Below the pieces are notes generated by a model that saw nothing but the letters and a program-made list of their open reading frames with translations, made no database searches and was not told where the DNA came from. 42,841 bases of DNA, from positions 1 to 42,841 of the forward strand of contig NZ_RBXP01000016.1 of the NCBI RefSeq assembly GCF_003634965.1, given 5' to 3'. The position numbers and the translations under genes are program-made. The number at the start of each line of letters is the position of its first letter. Within the stretch, counting starts at the first letter, position 1. This stretch comes from Azonexus fungiphilus. Its GTDB lineage: Bacteria > Pseudomonadota > Gammaproteobacteria > Burkholderiales > Rhodocyclaceae. Positions 1-9,526 of this stretch are shown here, piece after piece.

Positions 1-35
1 CGGGGCGCCGACCTAGGGGTGGTCTTCTTTTTGGC

Positions 36-65
36 TACTTTTTCTTGGCCACGCAAGAAAAAGTA
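36..65. repeat. 12-bp perfect inverted repeat (hairpin)
   Basis: Positions 36-47 and 54-65 are exact reverse complements (TACTTTTTCTTG arms) around a 6-base loop. It lies in the roughly 110 bases before the liuC ribosome binding site, where I see no gene. It could be an upstream terminator, but the stem is AT-rich and no clean T-run follows, so the role is unresolved. Confidence 0.5.
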
Positions 66-175
66 CGCCCGCGCGTCAGGCGCGGAACACAGCGCTCAAA
101 CAACCAAAGCCGCCCGCATCAAACCAAATACACACCCGTAAAAAAACCAACAAATCCTCAGGAGACAAACCAAAA

Positions 176-964
176 ATGCCCTTCCAAGCCCTGGAAATCG
201 AACTAACCGGCCCGGTCGCCACGATCTGGATGAACCGGCCCGACCTGCACAATGCCTTCGACGAAACCCTGATCGCCGAACTGACCGCCGCCTGCATCGC
301 GCTGGATGAAGACCAGGACGTCCGCATCGTCGTCCTCGCCGGGCGCGGCAAGAGCTTCTCGGCCGGCGCCGACCTCAACTGGATGCGCCGCGCCGCCAAC
401 AACGGCATCGATGACAACCTCAACGACGCCCGCGCCCTGGCCGGCATGCTGCGCACGCTGGCCGAGATGCAGAAGCCGACCATCGCCCGCGTGCAGGGCG
501 CCGCGCTCGGCGGCGGCATGGGGCTGGCGGCGGCCTGCGACATCGCCGTGGCCTCGACCAAGGCGGTGTTCGCCACCTCCGAGGTCAAGTTCGGCATCAT
601 CCCCTCGGCAATTTCGCCCTACGTGCTGCGCGCCATCGGCGCCCGCCAGGCGACGCGCTATTTCCAGACCGCCGAGCGCATAGCCGCCGACCGCGCCCGC
701 GAGATCGGGCTGGTGCATGAAGTCGCCGAGCCGGAAGCACTGGACGACAAGGTCGCCGAGATCGTCGCTGCACTGCTCGCCGGCGGCCCCAACGCGCAGG
801 CCGCCGCCAAGGACCTGATCCGCGCCGTCGATCACCAGCCGGTCAACCACACGCTGGTCGAGGAAACCGCCCACCGCATTGCCCATTTGCGGGCGACGCC
901 GGAGGCGCGCGAGGGTATTGCGGCGTTTCTCGAAAAGCGCCAACCGAACTGGATGGGGGAATAA
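176..964 (+). CDS. liuC: Enoyl-CoA hydratase/isomerase, probable methylglutaconyl-CoA hydratase
   Basis: A 262-residue crotonase-fold protein. The first oxyanion-hole segment (GRGKSFSAGADLNWM, near residue 55) and the second (GAALGGGMGLAAACDIA, near residue 108) are both present, and the length is normal for the family. An AGGAG box at 160-164 supports the ATG at 176. It is followed after three bases by a biotin-containing acyl-CoA carboxylase subunit and then by HMG-CoA lyase, the order of the leucine/isovalerate (Liu) pathway, so hydration of 3-methylglutaconyl-CoA to HMG-CoA is the likely reaction. The crotonase family alone does not fix the substrate; that assignment rests on neighbours. 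The carboxyltransferase and isovaleryl-CoA dehydrogenase genes would be expected just upstream of the window. Confidence 0.9.
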   Translation: MPFQALEIELTGPVATIWMNRPDLHNAFDETLIAELTAACIALDEDQDVRIVVLAGRGKSFSAGADLNWMRRAANNGIDDNLNDARALAGMLRTLAEMQKPTIARVQGAALGGGMGLAAACDIAVASTKAVFATSEVKFGIIPSAISPYVLRAIGARQATRYFQTAERIAADRAREIGLVHEVAEPEALDDKVAEIVAALLAGGPNAQAAAKDLIRAVDHQPVNHTLVEETAHRIAHLRATPEAREGIAAFLEKRQPNWMGE

Positions 965-967
965 GCG

Positions 968-2965
968 ATGTTCACCAAGATTCTGATCGCCAACCGCGGG
1001 GAAATCGCCTGCCGCGTCATCAAGACCGCCCGCCGCATGGGCATCCGTACCGTCGCCGTCTATTCCGAGGCCGACGCTAATGCCCGCCACGTGCGTCTGG
1101 CCGATGAAGCCGTGCTGCTCGGGCCGGCGGCGGCGCGCGAGTCCTACCTGGTCGCCGACAAGATCATCGAGGCCTGCCAGCGTACCGGCGCCCAGGCGGT
1201 GCATCCGGGCTATGGTTTTCTCTCTGAAAACGAGGAATTTGCCGAGGCGCTGACCGCCGCCGGCCTGGTGTTCATCGGCCCGCCGGCGTCGGCGATCCGC
1301 GCCATGGGCTCGAAGTCAGAAGCCAAGAAGCTGATGGGCACCGCGAACGTACCGCTGACGCCGGGCTACCACGGCGACGACCAGCGCCCGACGCTGCTGC
1401 ATGCCGAGGCCGAGAAGATCGGCTACCCGGTGCTGATCAAGGCGGCAGCCGGCGGTGGCGGCAAGGGCATGCGCCTGGTCGAGAAGTCCGAGGATTTCCC
1501 CGACGCGCTGGCTTCCTGCAAGCGCGAGGCGCTGTCGAGCTTCGGCGACGACCACGTGCTGATCGAGAAATACATCACCAAGCCGCGCCACGTCGAAATC
1601 CAGGTCTTCGCCGACACGCTGGGCAACTGCGTCTATCTGTTCGAGCGCGACTGCTCGGTGCAGCGCCGCCACCAGAAGGTGCTGGAAGAAGCCCCGGCGC
1701 CGGGCATGAGCGAGGCGCGCCGCCGCGAGATGGGCGAGGCCGCCGTGGCCGCCGCCAAGGCCGTCGGCTACGTCGGCGCCGGCACCGTCGAGTTCATCGC
1801 CAACCAGGACGGCAGCTTCTTCTTCATGGAGATGAACACCCGCCTGCAGGTCGAGCACCCGGTCACCGAAATGATCACCGGCCAGGATCTGGTCGAATGG
1901 CAGTTGCGCGTCGCCGCCGGCCAGCCGTTGCCGTTGAAGCAGGAACAACTGGAAATCCGCGGTCACGCGCTGGAAGCTCGCATCTACGCCGAGGACGCCA
2001 GCAAGGGCTTCCTGCCCGCCACCGGCAAGCTGGTGCGCCTGGTGCCGCCGGCCGAATCCATCAACGTCCGCGTCGATACCGGCGTCGAGGAGGGCGACGA
2101 GATCACGCCCTTCTACGATCCGATGATCGCCAAGCTGATCGTCTGGGACGAAACCCGCGACGGCGCGCTGGCGCGCATGCGCAAGGCGCTGGCCGACTAC
2201 CGCGTCGCCGGCCTGACCACCAACATCGACTTTCTCTCCCGCTTGGTCGCCTGTCCGGCCTTCGCCAAGGCCGACCTCGACACCGGCCTGATCGAGCGAC
2301 AGAAGGACTTCCTCTTCCCCGCCGCTCAGCCGGTGCCGCGCGACGCGCTGCTCGTCGCCACGGTCGGCGAACTGCTCTGGGAGCAGCACGCCGCCAAACA
2401 GGCCGCGCAGACCGGCGGCGACCCCTGGTCGCCCTGGCACGCCCGCGACGGTTGGCGCATGAACCTCTCGGCGGCGCGCACGATCAGCTTCCGGGATGGC
2501 GAAACGCTGGTCGACGTGCAGGTGCGTTATCACGGTCAACGCTGGGAAATTGCCCTTTTTGGCGAGTCGACCGTCGCATCCGGCAAGAAGCTCGACGGCG
2601 ACCGCTTTGCCGTCGAACTCGACGACCGCCGGCTGATCGCCAGCGTTGTGGCGGTCGACGACAAGCGCACGGTATTCCTGCAGGGGAGCACGTACTCACT
2701 CCTGCGCGACGACCCGTTGCACCGCGTCGATGCTGGCGACAGCCACGGCGGCGGCCTGACCGCGCCGATGCCCGGCAAGGTCGTCGCCCTGCTCGCCCAG
2801 CCCGGCCAGAAGGTGGACAAGGGCACGCCGCTGCTGATCCTCGAAGCCATGAAAATGGAACACACCATCACCGCCCCCGCCGCCGGCACCCTCAAGGCCT
2901 TCTGCTACGCGGCCGGTGAACAGGTAAGTGACGGCGCGGCACTGGTCGAGTTTGAAGGAGATTAA
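968..2965 (+). CDS. liuD: Methylcrotonyl-CoA carboxylase biotin-containing (alpha) subunit
   Basis: A 665-residue three-part subunit. The N-terminal biotin carboxylase begins ILIANRGEIACRV. The ATP-grasp glycine loop GGGGKGMR lies at residues 162-169, followed by the substrate-site region with EMNTRLQVEHPVTE. The C-terminal biotinyl domain carries EAMKMEH, with the biotinylated lysine at residue 629. It carboxylates biotin with bicarbonate and ATP and works with a separate carboxyltransferase subunit. The start lies three bases after liuC, so the two are translated together. Propionyl- or geranyl-CoA carboxylase alpha subunits look similar, but flanking liuC and liuE favour 3-methylcrotonyl-CoA in leucine breakdown. 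Two uptake-like motifs lie in its C-terminal part at 2532-2574. Confidence 0.92.
   Translation: MFTKILIANRGEIACRVIKTARRMGIRTVAVYSEADANARHVRLADEAVLLGPAAARESYLVADKIIEACQRTGAQAVHPGYGFLSENEEFAEALTAAGLVFIGPPASAIRAMGSKSEAKKLMGTANVPLTPGYHGDDQRPTLLHAEAEKIGYPVLIKAAAGGGGKGMRLVEKSEDFPDALASCKREALSSFGDDHVLIEKYITKPRHVEIQVFADTLGNCVYLFERDCSVQRRHQKVLEEAPAPGMSEARRREMGEAAVAAAKAVGYVGAGTVEFIANQDGSFFFMEMNTRLQVEHPVTEMITGQDLVEWQLRVAAGQPLPLKQEQLEIRGHALEARIYAEDASKGFLPATGKLVRLVPPAESINVRVDTGVEEGDEITPFYDPMIAKLIVWDETRDGALARMRKALADYRVAGLTTNIDFLSRLVACPAFAKADLDTGLIERQKDFLFPAAQPVPRDALLVATVGELLWEQHAAKQAAQTGGDPWSPWHARDGWRMNLSAARTISFRDGETLVDVQVRYHGQRWEIALFGESTVASGKKLDGDRFAVELDDRRLIASVVAVDDKRTVFLQGSTYSLLRDDPLHRVDAGDSHGGGLTAPMPGKVVALLAQPGQKVDKGTPLLILEAMKMEHTITAPAAGTLKAFCYAAGEQVSDGAALVEFEGD
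2532..2574. repeat. Inverted pair of uptake-like motifs sharing A/T blocks
   Basis: Core ACGGTCAAC on the plus strand (2532-2540) faces GTCGACCGT (2566-2574, the core on the minus strand). The 25-base spacer holds AAATT at 2547-2551 and TTTTT at 2556-2560, which fall at the proper distances for both cores. It lies inside liuD. Confidence 0.6.
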
Positions 2966-3075
2966 CCTCCTAAAAATAACCGAAAGGAATAAATAACTTC
3001 GCATTTTGTCCAAATAGCATCCGCCCCTACACTGAAACCTCTGTTTCGCTGTACCCAATTTCACAGGAGATTCAG

Positions 3076-3450
3076 ATGGACGACAGGTATATGCAATTTG
3101 GCGGGCAATTTGCAGTTCCACCATCAAGCTTTCAGCGCTATCACGTCTATTCATTTCACCATTTGGACGATCTAGCATTTATGAGATTTTGCAACGAAGC
3201 GTTTTCCTACTTTCCTGATCTGCAAAATTATCTCGACTCAATTAGGTCGTTATTTCGGAATCATGGCTGGGAAGGAGACGGAAGAATTCAGCTATTTTGG
3301 CTGCCACCATTTGTCGTCAATTCCCACGATACTCACGGAATTTATTGTTTTCACGTAAAGCAAAACAACAATGGCACCTCTTGGATCGCATCCCCTATTG
3401 CGCTGCGTTTCAAAGGTTTGAATCACCTATCAGAAGAAATCTATCCATGA
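3076..3450 (+). CDS. Hypothetical protein, AT-rich insertion in the liu operon
   Basis: A 124-residue protein I do not recognise. It is rich in aromatic residues and histidine ([10 protein letters not shown] near the start, FWLPPFVV in the middle), with no signal peptide or membrane segment. Base composition is clearly more AT-rich than the flanking genes, as is the 110-base gap before it. A good ribosome binding site (AGGAGA, 3065-3070) lies five bases before the ATG, and its stop codon overlaps the liuE start (ATGA), so it appears to be translated. It separates liuD from liuE, which usually lie close together. Composition and position suggest acquisition by transfer, but no mobile-element ends were seen. 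Confidence 0.65.
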   Translation: MDDRYMQFGGQFAVPPSSFQRYHVYSFHHLDDLAFMRFCNEAFSYFPDLQNYLDSIRSLFRNHGWEGDGRIQLFWLPPFVVNSHDTHGIYCFHVKQNNNGTSWIASPIALRFKGLNHLSEEIYP

Positions 3451-4355
3451 TTCTCCCAGCTCGCGTCAAGATCGTCGAAGTCGGCCCGCGCGACGGCCTG
3501 CAGAACGAAAAACAGGTCGTCCCGACCGGGATCAAGATCGAACTGATCGAGCGCCTGGCCGAGGCCGGCTTGTCGGTGATCGAGGCGACTTCCTTCGTCT
3601 CGCCGAAGTGGGTGCCGCAGATGGGCGACAACGCCGCCGTGCTGGCCGGCATCAAGCGTCGGCCGGGCGTCACCTACACCGCGCTGACGCCCAACCTGCA
3701 AGGTTTTGACGGTGCGGTCGCGGCCCAGGCCGATGAAGTGGCGATCTTCGCCGCTGCCTCCGAAGCCTTTTCGCAGAAGAACATCAACTGTTCGATCGCC
3801 GAGAGCCTGAAGCGCTTCGAGCCGGTGGTTTCCGCCGCCTCGGCGCTGGAGATCCCGGTGCGCGGCTATGTTTCCTGCGTCGTCGGCTGCCCCTACTCGG
3901 GCACGGTCGACCCGCAAAAAACCGCAGAAATCGCCGCCGCGCTCTACGCCATGGGCTGCTACGAAGTCTCGCTCGGCGACACCATCGGCGTCGGTACCCC
4001 GGCCTCGGTCGGCCGCATGATCGAAGCCTGCACCCGTGTCGTGCCGATCGCCAAGCTGGCCGGCCACTATCACGACACCTACGGCATGGCCATCGCCAAC
4101 ATCCACGCCTCGCTGCAAGCCGGAATGACGGTGTTCGATGCCTCGGTCGCCGGGCTGGGCGGCTGTCCGTACGCCAAAGGCGCATCCGGCAACGTCGCCA
4201 GCGAGGACGTGGTCTACCTGCTCGACGGGCTGGGCATTGAAAGCGGCATCGATCTGGCTAAACTGGCGCAAGTCGGACACTGGATCTCCAGCGTCCTCGA
4301 CCGCCCGAACGGCGCCAAGGCCGGCCGGGCAATCTGCGCCGGAACCGCCACTTGA
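3447..4355 (+). CDS. liuE: Hydroxymethylglutaryl-CoA lyase
   Basis: A 302-residue TIM-barrel lyase that cleaves HMG-CoA to acetyl-CoA and acetoacetate, the last step of leucine catabolism. The N-terminal metal/substrate motif [12 protein letters not shown] is intact. The C-terminal family signature [19 protein letters not shown] contains the catalytic cysteine. The reading frame is open further upstream, but the ATG at 3447 is chosen because homology begins immediately ([16 protein letters not shown]) and it overlaps the preceding stop as ATGA. The length then matches bacterial HMG-CoA lyases. An uptake-like motif lies inside at 3903-3931. Confidence 0.93.
   Translation: MILPARVKIVEVGPRDGLQNEKQVVPTGIKIELIERLAEAGLSVIEATSFVSPKWVPQMGDNAAVLAGIKRRPGVTYTALTPNLQGFDGAVAAQADEVAIFAAASEAFSQKNINCSIAESLKRFEPVVSAASALEIPVRGYVSCVVGCPYSGTVDPQKTAEIAAALYAMGCYEVSLGDTIGVGTPASVGRMIEACTRVVPIAKLAGHYHDTYGMAIANIHASLQAGMTVFDASVAGLGGCPYAKGASGNVASEDVVYLLDGLGIESGIDLAKLAQVGHWISSVLDRPNGAKAGRAICAGTAT
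3903..3931 (+). repeat. Uptake-like motif
   Basis: ACGGTCGAC, then AAAAAA at +5 to +10 and AAAT at +17 to +20; inside liuE. Confidence 0.55.
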
Positions 4356-5341
4356 GCCTGCTCGCCACCCTCGCCGAACTACTGAAACCCCAGGCCCCGC
4401 CCGATCCCGCCGTCGCCGCCGCGCTCGAGCGGGTGGTCGGGATGGTCGATCCGCTGGTCCGCGCCGCCCCGCGCCTGGAAAAGCACCTGCTCGGCGCCGT
4501 CGACCACGCCCTCGGCTACTGCCAGGGTCTGGTCGCCGCGCTGCCCGGGCCGATCGAGATCAACCGCCACAGCTTCGCCAGCGACATGCTGGTGCATGCG
4601 CTGTTCGCGACGCCGGCCGACATCGACGAGATGCTCGGTCGCAGCCAGGCCGTGCGCGATTTTCTCGAGCGCAGCGAATCCTGGGCCTGCGACAGCTTCT
4701 GCGCACTGCTGGCGGCCCGTCGGCAGCAGAAACGGCAGTTCGGGATGGCCCAGCAGGGCAACATCATCCGCGCCGATGTGCCGCAGGAAATCCTCTATTT
4801 TTCCGACCAGACGCTGATCGAACCGAGCTGCGATCCGGCGATGACCCGTCAGCGACTGCAGGCGCGGGCGCTGGAAAGCCTGCTGCAAAGCTTCAACGCC
4901 CACGTCGAGGCGCTGCGCCACGAGCGCCAGGCCTTGCGCGCCGATCTCTCGGTCGAGCAGGCGCAACTCGCGCAACGCCAGCAACGGCACGATCCCGACG
5001 GCGAAGCCGAGCACAGCCGGCACCTGATCGAACTCGACATGCGCCTGCGCGCCAACGGCGAATCGCTGATGCCGGAAAACCTGGTCGAACTGCTCGCCGA
5101 TTTCCTGCGCCATCCGGAAAGTGCGCTCAGCCTGACGCCGGTCAGCATCCGCATCGACCGCCTCGGCATCGTGCACCAGGCCGGCGACGGCGACGATGAC
5201 GCCGAGCTCATCCGTTTTCCGGAACTTTCCAGCCGCGACCGGCGTCAGCACGTAGCGACCCTGGTCCGCATCTCCCGCGCGGAGGCGCGCGCCGCCGTCG
5301 AACAAGCCCGCGACCGCCAGCAACGCTACATCCTCATCTAA
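4352..5341 (+). CDS. Conserved hypothetical protein with central coiled coil
   Basis: A 329-residue soluble protein of unknown function. It starts with TTG, overlapping the liuE stop (TTGA), so translation is probably coupled. Residues about 170-230 are rich in Glu, Gln, Arg and Leu with few prolines (for example [18 protein letters not shown]), consistent with a long helix or coiled coil. The C-terminus is also charged and helical ([19 protein letters not shown]). No enzyme motif, signal peptide or membrane segment is visible. It ends in a one-base overlap with the first DUF1289 gene. I cannot assign a function. Confidence 0.7.
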   Translation: MSLLATLAELLKPQAPPDPAVAAALERVVGMVDPLVRAAPRLEKHLLGAVDHALGYCQGLVAALPGPIEINRHSFASDMLVHALFATPADIDEMLGRSQAVRDFLERSESWACDSFCALLAARRQQKRQFGMAQQGNIIRADVPQEILYFSDQTLIEPSCDPAMTRQRLQARALESLLQSFNAHVEALRHERQALRADLSVEQAQLAQRQQRHDPDGEAEHSRHLIELDMRLRANGESLMPENLVELLADFLRHPESALSLTPVSIRIDRLGIVHQAGDGDDDAELIRFPELSSRDRRQHVATLVRISRAEARAAVEQARDRQQRYILI

Positions 5342-5532
5342 TGAACGAACTGCCCGCTTCCCCCTGCATCAAAGTCTGCCGCATGGAGCCGGACAGCGGC
5401 CTGTGCGCCGGCTGCCTGCGCAGCCTGCCCGAAATTGCCGGCTGGTCAGCCGCCGATGCCGCGACCCGCAACGCGATCCTGGCCGCCGTCGCCCGCCGCC
5501 GCCAGGCCCGGCCCGCGCAGGACAAGCCATGA
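5341..5532 (+). CDS. DUF1289 domain protein, first copy
   Basis: A 63-residue protein matching the DUF1289 family: a CIKVC pair, then SGLCAGC, giving four cysteines that look like a small metal or Fe-S binding knuckle, followed by a short helical arginine-rich tail. Its start shares one base with the upstream stop (TAATG), and its end overlaps the next gene by four bases. The biochemical role of the family is unknown to me. Confidence 0.8.
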   Translation: MNELPASPCIKVCRMEPDSGLCAGCLRSLPEIAGWSAADAATRNAILAAVARRRQARPAQDKP

Positions 5533-5708
5533 ACGAAAACCAGGAAAGCCGTTACCAATGTGTCGGCATCTGCATGACCGACCCCGATTCGGGCTACTGC
5601 CTCGGCTGCGGCCGGCCGCCCGAGGACAGTCCGACGGTGGTTGCCGAAATCGCCGTGCCCACCCCGGAAGCACCGCACCCCGGGCGTGACCCGGACACGC
5701 CGGCATGA
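5529..5708 (+). CDS. DUF1289 domain protein, second copy
   Basis: A 59-residue protein with the same four-cysteine pattern (CVGIC and SGYCLGCGRPP) and a short acidic, proline-rich tail. The ATG at 5529 is preferred over the longer open frame because it gives the DUF1289 start and overlaps the preceding stop as ATGA. The stop in turn overlaps the start of the metallo-hydrolase gene. The two copies differ mainly in their C-terminal tails, suggesting old divergence rather than a recent duplication. Confidence 0.78.
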   Translation: MNENQESRYQCVGICMTDPDSGYCLGCGRPPEDSPTVVAEIAVPTPEAPHPGRDPDTPA

Positions 5709-6619
5709 CACCGGCGCTGCCCGCCGGCCTGCAGGTACTCGAGCGCGGCTGGCTATCGGCCAACAACATCCTGGCCTTCGATGGCGACACGGCAACGCTG
5801 ATCGACAGCGGCTACGTCACCCACGCCACGCAGACCGTCGCCCTGGTCGGCGAAGCCCTCGCCGGCCGCCGCCTGGAGCGCCTGATCAACACCCATGCGC
5901 ACTCCGACCACATCGGCGGCAATGCCGCGCTGCAAGCCACCTTTGGTTGCGACGTGGTGGTCCCGGCCGGACTGCACGCAACCATCGCCGACTGGGACGA
6001 AGCGGCCCTGCTGCTCTCGCCGCTCGGCCAGCAGGCTGCGCGTTTCCAGCACGACCGGACGCTGGCCGCCGGCGACCAGTTCGCGATGGCCGGCCTCAAC
6101 TGGCAGGCGCTGGCGGTCCCCGGCCACGACATGGAAGCACTCGCCTACTACAACCCGGAACGACGCCTGCTGATTTCCGGCGACGCCCTGTGGGAAAACG
6201 GCTTCGGCGTGGTCTTCCCGGAATTGCTGGGCGAGGCCGACGGTCTGGCGGCCACCAGGGCAACGCTGGAGATGCTCGCCCGGCTGCCGATCGACCTGGT
6301 CATTCCCGGCCACGGCGCTCCATTCGCCACGGTAGACCGGGCCCTGACGCTGGCCTTCTCCCGCCTCGACGCCTTCGCCGCCAACATCGAGCGGCTGGCC
6401 TGGCACGCGATCAAGGTTGTCGTCGCCTTCGCGGTGATGGAGAGACAACCGCTGCCGGCTGCAGATTTCGACGACTTCGTCCGCGCGCTGCCCTTCGCCA
6501 TCGACCTCAACCAGCGCTACCTCGGGCTCGCCGACGACGAACTGTTGCGCCGGCTGCACGACGATTTCCGGCGCAGCGGTGCGTTGCGCATCGATGCCGG
6601 GGTGATGACGGCGCGCTGA
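5705..6619 (+). CDS. Metallo-beta-lactamase-fold hydrolase
   Basis: A 304-residue MBL-fold protein. The zinc motif HAHSDH is at residues 64-69, a second metal histidine lies in VPGHDMEA, the bridging aspartate in ISGDALWENG, and a further histidine in IPGHGAPF. The C-terminal third is helical with a winged-helix-like end (DDELLRRLHDDFRRSG), as in the lactamase-B-like/glyoxalase II relatives. The substrate cannot be read from sequence; thioester and lactone hydrolysis are both common in the family. Four-base overlap with the second DUF1289 gene implies coupled translation. Confidence 0.82.
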   Translation: MTPALPAGLQVLERGWLSANNILAFDGDTATLIDSGYVTHATQTVALVGEALAGRRLERLINTHAHSDHIGGNAALQATFGCDVVVPAGLHATIADWDEAALLLSPLGQQAARFQHDRTLAAGDQFAMAGLNWQALAVPGHDMEALAYYNPERRLLISGDALWENGFGVVFPELLGEADGLAATRATLEMLARLPIDLVIPGHGAPFATVDRALTLAFSRLDAFAANIERLAWHAIKVVVAFAVMERQPLPAADFDDFVRALPFAIDLNQRYLGLADDELLRRLHDDFRRSGALRIDAGVMTAR

Positions 6620-6673
6620 CAAAAGTCATAACTCCCTTATAGAATGAAATACTGATAAAAAGAGGGGGAGTCC

Positions 6674-8281
6674 ATGAGTTTCCGCAATCGACTATTGCTC
6701 GGCATGACGCTGATCATCGCCGCCTTCATCGCCGCCGTGGTCATCGCCTACAGCGGTCTGCGCGCGACATCGAACAGCTTCGGCGAGTTTCTCGACGGCA
6801 CCGGCGCCCTGCGCCAGGACTATGGCGAAATGTATGCCCAGGGCTTGCAGATGGGCCAGGCGCTGCGCAACATCACGCTCGACCCGGACAATCCGAAGGC
6901 CTACCAGAACCTGGAAAAGGCTCGCGAGGATTTCGCCGCGGCGCGTCAGTCGGCGCTTTCCCACGCGACCACGGTGGACGGCTTCGCCGCCTCGCTGAAA
7001 ACCCTGGAAACGCTGGCCGCGGCACAGTCCGCTGCCCAGCAGGAAGTGCTCGCGGCGCTCAAGGAAGGACGCCTCGAAGATGCCAAGAAGCTGATCAACG
7101 CCAAGGAAACGCCGGCCTGGCGCAAGCTCAAGCAGGCGCTGCTCGACGACCTGACGAACCTCACCGAAAGGACCCAGGCCGAGCGCCATAGGGTGATCGA
7201 GGCGGCCGAACGCCGGCAGTTGATCACCCTGCTGCTGACCTTGCTGGCGATCGTCATCAGCGCCATCAGCGCCTTCACCACCCTCGCCTACGTCCGCCGC
7301 GAACTCGGCGGCGAACCGGCCTACGCGCGCGCAGTCGCCAACGCGATCGCTACCGGCGATCTCGGCCGGCCGATCGAGGCCGGCGACGGCAACAGCCTGC
7401 TCGGCGCGCTGGCCAGCATGCAGCAACAACTGCGGCAACTGGTCGGCACCCTGGCCGAACATGCCCGTGCCGTCGAACAGGCGGCCGCGCTGGTCGACAG
7501 CGCCACCCGCCAGGTTGCCGACGGCAGCCGGCAGCAACTCGGCTACGCCCAGGAAATGGTCGGCAACGTGCACCAGGTGTCGAGCGGGCTGCGCGACGTC
7601 ATGCAGGCGGTGCATGACGCCGAGCGCATCGTCGGCGAATCGAGTGCCACTTCCGGCAGCGGTGCCGCGCTGGCCAGCCGGGCGGCCGGCGAAACGGCGG
7701 CAATGGCGGATTCGGTCAAGGCCACCGCCGCGCATATCGAAGCCCTTGGCGAGCAGTCGGCGAAGATCAGTTCGATTCTCGGCGTCATTTCCGACATCGC
7801 CGGCCAGACCAACCTGCTCGCCCTCAACGCCGCCATCGAGGCGGCCCGGGCCGGCGAGCAGGGACGCGGCTTCGCCGTCGTCGCCGACGAGGTGCGCAAG
7901 CTGGCCGAGCGGACCGCGCACTCGACCGCCGAAATCTCGGCGATGGTCGAAAGCATCCAGTCGGGTACCCAGCGCGCCGTCGACGGCATGGAATCAGGCT
8001 TGCGCCAGGTCGCCGACAGTGTCGAGCTCTCGAACCAGTCGCGTCAGGCCTTCGACCGGATGAACGAGAGTTCGCAGCAGGTGCATGCGGTAGTCCGCCA
8101 GATCGCCCAGGCGATCAGCACCGAGAACGACAATGAACAGGCGATCGAGGCGCACGTCGAGCAGGTACGCAACCTGATCGAGCAGAACGACCGGAGCCTG
8201 AACGAGGTCGTGGCCAACGCCGGCCGGCTGAACACGGTTTCCGCCGCGCTCAACCAGGCGATCGCCCGCTTCCGGCTCTAG
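6674..8281 (+). CDS. Methyl-accepting chemotaxis protein
   Basis: A 535-residue chemoreceptor. A first membrane helix spans about residues 7-27 and a second about 178-202 ([19 protein letters not shown]). The roughly 150 residues between them are helical and typical of four-helix-bundle sensor domains. A HAMP-like linker follows, then the cytoplasmic signalling domain with the highly conserved hairpin tip ([35 protein letters not shown]). There is no C-terminal CheR-binding pentapeptide. A strong purine-rich site (GGGGGAG, 6663-6669) precedes the ATG. No flagellar or che genes are adjacent, so the ligand is unknown. The stop overlaps the convergent M20 gene by three bases. Confidence 0.93.
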   Translation: MSFRNRLLLGMTLIIAAFIAAVVIAYSGLRATSNSFGEFLDGTGALRQDYGEMYAQGLQMGQALRNITLDPDNPKAYQNLEKAREDFAAARQSALSHATTVDGFAASLKTLETLAAAQSAAQQEVLAALKEGRLEDAKKLINAKETPAWRKLKQALLDDLTNLTERTQAERHRVIEAAERRQLITLLLTLLAIVISAISAFTTLAYVRRELGGEPAYARAVANAIATGDLGRPIEAGDGNSLLGALASMQQQLRQLVGTLAEHARAVEQAAALVDSATRQVADGSRQQLGYAQEMVGNVHQVSSGLRDVMQAVHDAERIVGESSATSGSGAALASRAAGETAAMADSVKATAAHIEALGEQSAKISSILGVISDIAGQTNLLALNAAIEAARAGEQGRGFAVVADEVRKLAERTAHSTAEISAMVESIQSGTQRAVDGMESGLRQVADSVELSNQSRQAFDRMNESSQQVHAVVRQIAQAISTENDNEQAIEAHVEQVRNLIEQNDRSLNEVVANAGRLNTVSAALNQAIARFRL

Positions 8282-9456
8282 GCGGCGCTGGGCAGGGCGC
8301 GGCGGACCAGCTGCGCCCAGTAGGCAACGCCCAGCGTCAGCAGTTCGTCGTTGAAATCGTAGTGCGGGTTGTGCAGCGTGCAGCCGCCGGTGCCCGGGCC
8401 GTTGCCCAACCAGACGTAGCAACCGGGCTTCTCGCGCAGCATGTAGGCGAAATCCTCGGCACCCATCGACGGCAGGATGTCGGTCAACACCCGCTCGGCA
8501 CCGAAAACCTCGGCAGCGACCTGCTGGCAGAATTTTGCCTCGGCCGGGCTGTTGACCGTCGGCGGATAGCGGTGATCGAAGCTCACCGAGATCTGCGCCC
8601 CGTTGGCGGCGGCGATGCCGCTGCACAGCCGCTCGATGGCGCGCTCGATGCTCTCCTGGACCTCCGGCTTGAAGCTGCGGATGGTGCCGCGCATCACCAC
8701 CTCTTCCGGGATGATGTTCCAGGCCTCGCCGGCGTGGAACTGGGTGACGCTGACCACCGCGGCATCGCAGGGATGCAAGGTGCGGCTGACCACCGTCTGC
8801 AGCGCCTGCACCAGCTGCGCGCCGGTGACGATGGCGTCGATGCCCTGATGCGGCATTGCCGCGTGGCAGCCGTGGCCGCGTACATGAATCTCGAAGCCGC
8901 AGGTGCCGGCCATCACCGGCCCCGGCATCGCCATCATCTCGCCGACCGGGATGCCCGGCCAGTTGTGCAGGCCGAACACCGCCTCGACCGGAAATTTCTC
9001 GAACAGGCCGTCCTCGATCATCACCGCGGCGCCGCCTTCCGACTCCTCGGCCGGCTGGAAGATGAAGACCACCGTGCCGTCGAAATCGGGGTTTTCCGCC
9101 AGGTAGCGGGCGGCGCCGAGCAGCATCGCGGTATGGCCGTCGTGGCCACAGGCATGCATCTTCCCCGGATGCTTCGAGTGATGCGGGAATTCGTTCAGCT
9201 CGGCGAGCGGCAAGGCATCCATGTCGGCGCGCAGACCGATCATGCGCGGCGAACTGCCGGCCTTGAGGACGCCGACGACACCGGTTCTGGCCAGGCCGCG
9301 ATGGACCTGCAGGCCGTAGCGTTCAAGCTCGCGGGCGACGATGTCGGATGTCCGCTTTTCGTCGAAAGCCAGTTCCGGATGGGCGTGGATATCGCGCCGC
9401 AGCGCGGTCAGCTCGGCCAGAAAAGGCAATTCTGGGCGCGGAATCGTCGGGGTCAT
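8278..9456 (-). CDS. M20 family metallo-amidohydrolase (hippurate/N-acyl amino acid hydrolase type)
   Basis: A 392-residue peptidase-M20D family protein: N-terminal [41 protein letters not shown] and PAEESEGGA carry the metal ligands and catalytic glutamate, followed by the dimerisation domain and the C-terminal [11 protein letters not shown]. Relatives hydrolyse hippurate, N-acyl amino acids or indole-acetyl amino acids; the exact substrate is not predictable. AGGAGACA upstream of the ATG is a good ribosome binding site. Two uptake-like motifs lie close together inside it (8480-8559). Confidence 0.9.
   Translation of the reverse strand: MTPTIPRPELPFLAELTALRRDIHAHPELAFDEKRTSDIVARELERYGLQVHRGLARTGVVGVLKAGSSPRMIGLRADMDALPLAELNEFPHHSKHPGKMHACGHDGHTAMLLGAARYLAENPDFDGTVVFIFQPAEESEGGAAVMIEDGLFEKFPVEAVFGLHNWPGIPVGEMMAMPGPVMAGTCGFEIHVRGHGCHAAMPHQGIDAIVTGAQLVQALQTVVSRTLHPCDAAVVSVTQFHAGEAWNIIPEEVVMRGTIRSFKPEVQESIERAIERLCSGIAAANGAQISVSFDHRYPPTVNSPAEAKFCQQVAAEVFGAERVLTDILPSMGAEDFAYMLREKPGCYVWLGNGPGTGGCTLHNPHYDFNDELLTLGVAYWAQLVRRALPSAA
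8480..8508 (+). repeat. Uptake-like motif, variant core
   Basis: TCGGTCAAC (one mismatch) with AAAA at +16 to +19; inside the M20 hydrolase gene. Confidence 0.4.
8531..8559 (-). repeat. Uptake-like motif
   Basis: ACGGTCAAC on the minus strand (8559-8551) with AAAATT at +15 to +20; inside the M20 hydrolase gene, 42 bases from the previous copy. Confidence 0.55.
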
Positions 9457-9526
9457 GGCTTGTCTCCTTTTTTCCTATTATGCCGTGGCTTGCGGCGGGG
9501 CTGACCCTTGATTATGCTCCGTCCAC

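Noticed and set aside
6620..6673. Possible flagellar sigma-28 promoter before the chemoreceptor gene
   Set aside because: A CTGATAA-like element is present but the -35 part and spacing do not fit the consensus well.
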